A stretch of DNA of 8,998 nt from an uncultured bacterium. Its GTDB lineage: Bacteria; Cyanobacteriota; Vampirovibrionia; Gastranaerophilales; Gastranaerophilaceae. The notes beneath the pieces are model-generated. The model was not told where the DNA came from, did no database searches, and was given only the letters and a program-made list of their open reading frames with translations. The stretch is taken from the NCBI GenBank assembly GCA_945833895.1, contig CAMAGQ010000062.1:1-8998 (forward strand), given 5' to 3'. The first letter of the stretch is position 1. Each line of letters starts with the position of its first letter. This document shows positions 5,884 to 8,998 of the stretch, one piece after another. The translations under genes and the position numbers were made by a program.

Positions 5884-6441
5884 CTATTGAATGACATCTC
5901 TGACTTTTTCCATTAACTTATAAAGTCTTTTGGATACTTCAGATTGTGATATCCCCAGTTCGTCAGAAATTTCTTTTTGTGTCATGCCTTTATCATATCG
6001 CAAAGTATAAATATGTAAATACTCTTTATCAGGATTTTCTTTATCAATTCTTATAACAGAATCTGCTACAAACTCAAGAACTTCTTTTTGAATAACGACA
6101 TCTTCAGGACTTTCAGGGATTTTAATGCTTGAATAATTTACTGAAACGTCGGAATAATCGATATCAGAGGTTTCTACTGTTGTTTCACGGGTTGCTTTAT
6201 ATCCGCTGCTTGTTCTGCGTAATCTTCCTGTATCTTTCAGGACGTTTATAATAGAAGTGGTAACAACACGACGCATGTAGGCTTCCAGAGTCACCTCGGA
6301 ATCTATAGCGTTGATTATTGACATTGAACGTTTGCAGGTTTCATTAAAGAAATCTTCATATAAATCCTCATTGCTGGAATATTTTCGATCTCCTTTGATA
6401 ATTCTGCTGATTAAGTCAATTTTTTCTTGTGCTATCTCCAC
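5884..6441 (-). CDS. Sigma-70 family RNA polymerase sigma factor, short ECF-like
   Basis: From the GTG at 6441 the product is 185 residues. The N-terminal part (about 4-78) resembles sigma region 2: LISRIIKGDRKY, then AYMRRVVTTSIINVLKDTGRLRR, the place where such factors bind core polymerase and the -10 box. A Ser/Thr/Asp-rich linker (about 80-110) replaces region 3. The C-terminus is a clear region 4 helix-turn-helix: YTLRYDKGMTQKEIS, then DELGISQSEVSKRLYKLMEKV. Two in-frame GTGs lie upstream (6480, 6468). The one at 6441 has GAGGGAG seven bases before it, so I choose it. The gene sits between the TonB-C-like gene and the zinc-ribbon ATPase gene. No separate anti-sigma gene is visible. It could also be a sigma-like regulator without true promoter recognition, since region 2 is divergent. 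Confidence 0.85.
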   Translation of the reverse strand: MEIAQEKIDLISRIIKGDRKYSSNEDLYEDFFNETCKRSMSIINAIDSEVTLEAYMRRVVTTSIINVLKDTGRLRRTSSGYKATRETTVETSDIDYSDVSVNYSSIKIPESPEDVVIQKEVLEFVADSVIRIDKENPDKEYLHIYTLRYDKGMTQKEISDELGISQSEVSKRLYKLMEKVRDVIQ

Positions 6442-6480
6442 AGTTACACTCCCTCTATCGTATAGCACACAGTATAGCAC
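6429..6480 (-). promoter_or_regulatory. Duplicated and inverted GTGCTAT motifs around the sigma-gene start
   Basis: On the minus strand GTGCTATAC occurs twice (6480-6472 and 6468-6460), 12 bases apart, and its partner ATAGCAC lies at 6435-6429. Either upstream copy can pair 7 bp with the partner, closing a loop that holds the GAGGGAG ribosome site (6455-6449) and the GTG start (6441-6439). Each upstream copy also reads as an extended -10 (TGC then TATAC), the first (TATACT) with a TTAAAA-like -35 17 bases upstream inside the preceding gene. Confidence 0.4.
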
Positions 6481-6482
6481 AT
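6444..6482 (-). CDS. Possible 12-residue leader peptide
   Basis: An ATG directly abuts the TAA of the TonB-C-like gene (TAAATG) and opens a 12-codon frame, MCYTVCYTIEGV, which ends two bases before the GTG start of the sigma-like gene. It overlaps the sigma ribosome site. It could let terminating ribosomes reinitiate and couple translation of the two genes. The Cys-Tyr-Thr doublet simply reflects the duplicated DNA motif. It has no ribosome site of its own and may be chance. Confidence 0.2.
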   Translation of the reverse strand: MCYTVCYTIEGV

Positions 6483-8998
6483 TTATAGATAAATTTTAAG
6501 TACCGCAGTTGTATTTTCGTATGAACCCACGCTATGAGGGGCTTTCAAAACATTAAGTGTCTGGTTAACAGTTCTTAACACTATGTTGTCGATTTGGTTA
6601 GAACCGCTTGCCGTGACAATTCTTGCATCTTTGAAAGTACCGTCTTGAGCGAAGGTTATACTTACTCGCATTTCACTTGCGTATGCTTTATCAGATACTG
6701 ACAGTAAGTCGGTCATCAAGGCTGATTTCAAACTTTTTCCTGCTGATTGGAAGTATTGTTGGAACTTCGTATCAGAAGAAACTGCCCCCGGAACTTCCCA
6801 CGATAACTTTTTAACTTCTACAAAAGAGGCTTTGTCGGTTGTAGTTGTTCCTGCGGTTGAAGCAAGAGCGTTCGTGTTGTTATCCATCTGAACAACTTGT
6901 CCTGATGCAGGTTGTGCTTGTTCTTGTGCGATGTAATTATCTGAGTTTTCTTCTTCGCTAATTGGTTGCGGAGTTTCATCAGGCGAGCCTTTGAGGAATT
7001 TTGAAATTCCAAATCCGAAAGCAAAAACTAAAACTAATGCAACCAGAACTCCTGCAATGCCTAAACCTGCAGCAAGTCCGCGTTTTGGCTGCTGTTGAGG
7101 TTGTGATAATCTTCCAGGATTATTCAAAATTGTATTTGTTGCAACGGTTGAATTTTCATCGTATAAACTTCCGATTGTATCATTTTCCTCTTGAGTAATC
7201 GTTGGATTTTGCTCGTTGTTGATGTCGATTTTTATCTCACCCGGTTCAAAAGTTTTATCTGAAATTACTGTTGAGTTTGCAGTTGCTTTGAATAACGCTG
7301 TGTCTGGACTTTCTTCTATGATAGTGGCAGTCGTTTCGCTGTTGTCTTCTGTCGGTTCAATGTCAGGCAGGGTGTCAAATCCGATATCTTCACTCCAGTC
7401 TGTTTCTGTTTCAGCAGTAGCCTGAACTTCGGTGTTGTTTTCAGGCTCAATTTCTTCCGGTGAAATTTCTGCTTTATCTTCTTCAACCGTATCTTCAAGA
7501 AGTTCGCCGAATAATTCATCATTATCATCAAGTGAGATTTCAGCCTGAGGGTTTAATTCTGACATTTCCGCAGGTTTTTCTTCTTCTGTATTTTCTTCTG
7601 CGACTGCCTCAAGTTCTTTCCCGAAGAAATCTTCTGTAAGTTCGATAGGTTCATCTTCAAGGTTTTCACTTTCAGGATTTTCCTCTTCGCTGATACTAAT
7701 TTCATCTTCTGTGTTGATATCTTCAATCTCGCTTACTGTTGTTTTTGAAAACGCTGAACCGTCCACCAAATCATCAGTGAAATCAGTTTTAGCATTTCCA
7801 GTTTCTTCGCCCATGAGAGTTTCAGCGATGTCTAAATCAAGCAACTCATCAGGGTTAATCTGTTCTTCAGGACCCCAGTTCATATTATCAAGCGGAGAAC
7901 TGCCGTCTTCGTTGATTGTGTATGTGTTCAAGTCAGGAAGTTCCATTGTTTCTGTTTCAACTTGTTGCATGTCAAGTTCTTCAATGTCAGGAGCAGGTTT
8001 TGTCGGAGAATCAACGTCTTTAATCTTGTCAAGTTCGACAATTTGTGATTCATCTTCCACAAACTGTTCTCTTTCAACGGTTTCAATGCTTTCCATATCA
8101 ACAACTTCGTGAACGATATCTTCTTGCTTTTGAACTTGAACGACGTTAAGTTCTGATAAATCTGTCGGTTTATCTCTTAAACCTTGTTCTTCCGCAAGTA
8201 AATTTGCTTGTGCTTTAGCCGCTGAAAGTTCGCCGACAAAGGATATTTGATTATTTGTTGCCGGTGTAGAATATGTTTCTATAGCGTTGTTAAAATCGAT
8301 TTTATTTAAACGTTCGTGTTGTTCTTTTTCTGTCTTTGAAATTACATCTTCAAACGCTCCGCCTGCGATTGAGGTTAATTTTATCGCTGACTCTGAAACT
8401 TTTTCTTGAACTTCACCATTTTTTAACGGGTTGTTGTCAATTGCGGCAATTGCATTATCAAGCAGTGTGTCTACCGAAATGTCCATATTCGCAGGGGTAT
8501 TTGCCGTAAACGTATTAGTTACCGTATTTTGCGGTGTGTTTTGAACAGGTGTTTCAGGTTCAGTCGGAGAAACTTCCTGTACCGATTGTTCAACATCTTC
8601 TGTATCAAGTGTATCTAAATCAGTGATTTCTAAATCTTCATCAAGCGATAATTCATCATCAATATCTCCGATAACCAACTCATCCTCTGCGATTTCGTTG
8701 TTATCTTCAACATCTGTGACTTCTTCTTGAACTTCATCTTGAATATCTTCTTGAGTTTCTTCGGAAATTTCTTCAGGTTCAGAGATTTCAGGTTCTGTTT
8801 CAGGTTGAACTTCGTCTGTGTCTTGGATTGTTTCCTGTGCCGATTGCTCAACTTCTTCTGTGTCAAGTGTATCTAAATCAGTGATTTCCAAATCTTCATC
8901 AAGCGATAATTCATCGTCAATATCTCCGATAGTCAACTCATCTTCTGCGATTTCGTTGTTATCTTCAACATCTGTGACTTCTTCTTGAACTTCATCTT
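6483..8998 (-). CDS. Large acidic single-pass membrane protein with TonB-C-like domain, 5' end outside window
   Basis: The frame is open to the window edge, so the start is not seen; about 837 codons are visible. The TTG at 8936 lies mid-repeat and is not a start. Counting from that TTG as residue 1, residues to about 615 are very rich in Asp and Glu, contain no Cys, and look disordered apart from a less acidic part at about 150-260. Then come PKRG and one membrane segment (about 620-643), with Lys just after. The last 60 residues (about 755-817: MRVSITFAQDGTFKDARIV, then SGSNQIDNIVLRTV) resemble the TonB C-terminal domain, which in known proteins sits in the periplasm. The acidic part would then be cytosolic, unlike classical TonB with its short cytosolic end and long Pro-rich periplasmic linker. 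It precedes the sigma-like gene by only 41 bases. Confidence 0.85.
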   Translation of the reverse strand, partial: DEVQEEVTDVEDNNEIAEDELTIGDIDDELSLDEDLEITDLDTLDTEEVEQSAQETIQDTDEVQPETEPEISEPEEISEETQEDIQDEVQEEVTDVEDNNEIAEDELVIGDIDDELSLDEDLEITDLDTLDTEDVEQSVQEVSPTEPETPVQNTPQNTVTNTFTANTPANMDISVDTLLDNAIAAIDNNPLKNGEVQEKVSESAIKLTSIAGGAFEDVISKTEKEQHERLNKIDFNNAIETYSTPATNNQISFVGELSAAKAQANLLAEEQGLRDKPTDLSELNVVQVQKQEDIVHEVVDMESIETVEREQFVEDESQIVELDKIKDVDSPTKPAPDIEELDMQQVETETMELPDLNTYTINEDGSSPLDNMNWGPEEQINPDELLDLDIAETLMGEETGNAKTDFTDDLVDGSAFSKTTVSEIEDINTEDEISISEEENPESENLEDEPIELTEDFFGKELEAVAEENTEEEKPAEMSELNPQAEISLDDNDELFGELLEDTVEEDKAEISPEEIEPENNTEVQATAETETDWSEDIGFDTLPDIEPTEDNSETTATIIEESPDTALFKATANSTVISDKTFEPGEIKIDINNEQNPTITQEENDTIGSLYDENSTVATNTILNNPGRLSQPQQQPKRGLAAGLGIAGVLVALVLVFAFGFGISKFLKGSPDETPQPISEEENSDNYIAQEQAQPASGQVVQMDNNTNALASTAGTTTTDKASFVEVKKLSWEVPGAVSSDTKFQQYFQSAGKSLKSALMTDLLSVSDKAYASEMRVSITFAQDGTFKDARIVTASGSNQIDNIVLRTVNQTLNVLKAPHSVGSYENTTAVLKIYL
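8575..8998. repeat. 258-bp in-frame tandem repeat, cut by the window edge
   Basis: Bases 8575-8740 match 8833-8998 at 157 of 166 positions by my count, and the last 55 or so bases are identical. The period of 258 bp equals 86 codons, so the frame is kept. The unit encodes the acidic segment containing DIDDELSLDEDLEITDLDTL. The copies differ mostly at synonymous sites. At 8575 the similarity stops abruptly. More copies may lie beyond the window. Confidence 0.9.

Noticed and set aside
7711..8112. Plus-strand 133-codon open frame rich in Ser and Val
   Set aside because: It lies wholly antisense to the acidic gene. Asp and Glu codons on the other strand read as Ser, Val, Ile and Phe and rarely give stops, so it is a composition shadow.

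Overview
The window looks like a piece of an AT-rich, Gram-negative-type bacterial chromosome. All supportable protein genes lie on the minus strand, most with short gaps. My best guess is a gut Gastranaerophilales/Melainabacteria-like organism. That rests on low GC by eye, a TonB-C-like protein that implies an outer membrane, and repeat hairpins of a style I associate with the cyanobacterial lineage. It is an inference, not something the sequence proves.

Layout from right to left, in the direction of transcription: (a) 8998-6483, the 3' part of a large acidic single-pass membrane protein ending in a TonB-C-like domain. It runs off the window and carries a recent 258-bp in-frame tandem duplication at the edge. 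(b) 6441-5884, a short sigma-70-like factor, entered through a leader with duplicated and inverted GTGCTAT motifs. (c) 5873-2865, a 1002-residue protein with three zinc ribbons, a STAND/AAA-type ATPase and a helical-repeat tail. (d) 2752-2087, an unrecognised 221-residue protein with its own probable promoter. (e) 2001-1741, an 86-residue protein of unknown function with its own promoter. (f) 1575-1120, aroQ (type II 3-dehydroquinase), with a near-consensus promoter that places +1 on the A of its ATG. (g) 1095-460, a two-TM protein with a Pro-rich tail, probably co-transcribed with aroQ. (h) 459-1, no convincing gene but a dense cluster of hairpin repeats, inverted repeats and GGATAA iteron-like motifs.

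Two things stand out. First, the plus strand between aroQ and the 86-residue gene holds what looks like an undescribed small RNA of about 57 nt. It has an upstream TTGACA, a 5-bp hairpin exposing CCTCCCA (an anti-Shine-Dalgarno sequence) in its loop, then a second hairpin followed by eight T. Second, the TonB-C-like protein, the sigma-like factor and the zinc-ribbon STAND protein are tightly packed. They could form an envelope-to-transcription signalling cassette. The STAND protein resembles the zinc-ribbon/cyclase/ATPase/TPR family but has no room for a cyclase.
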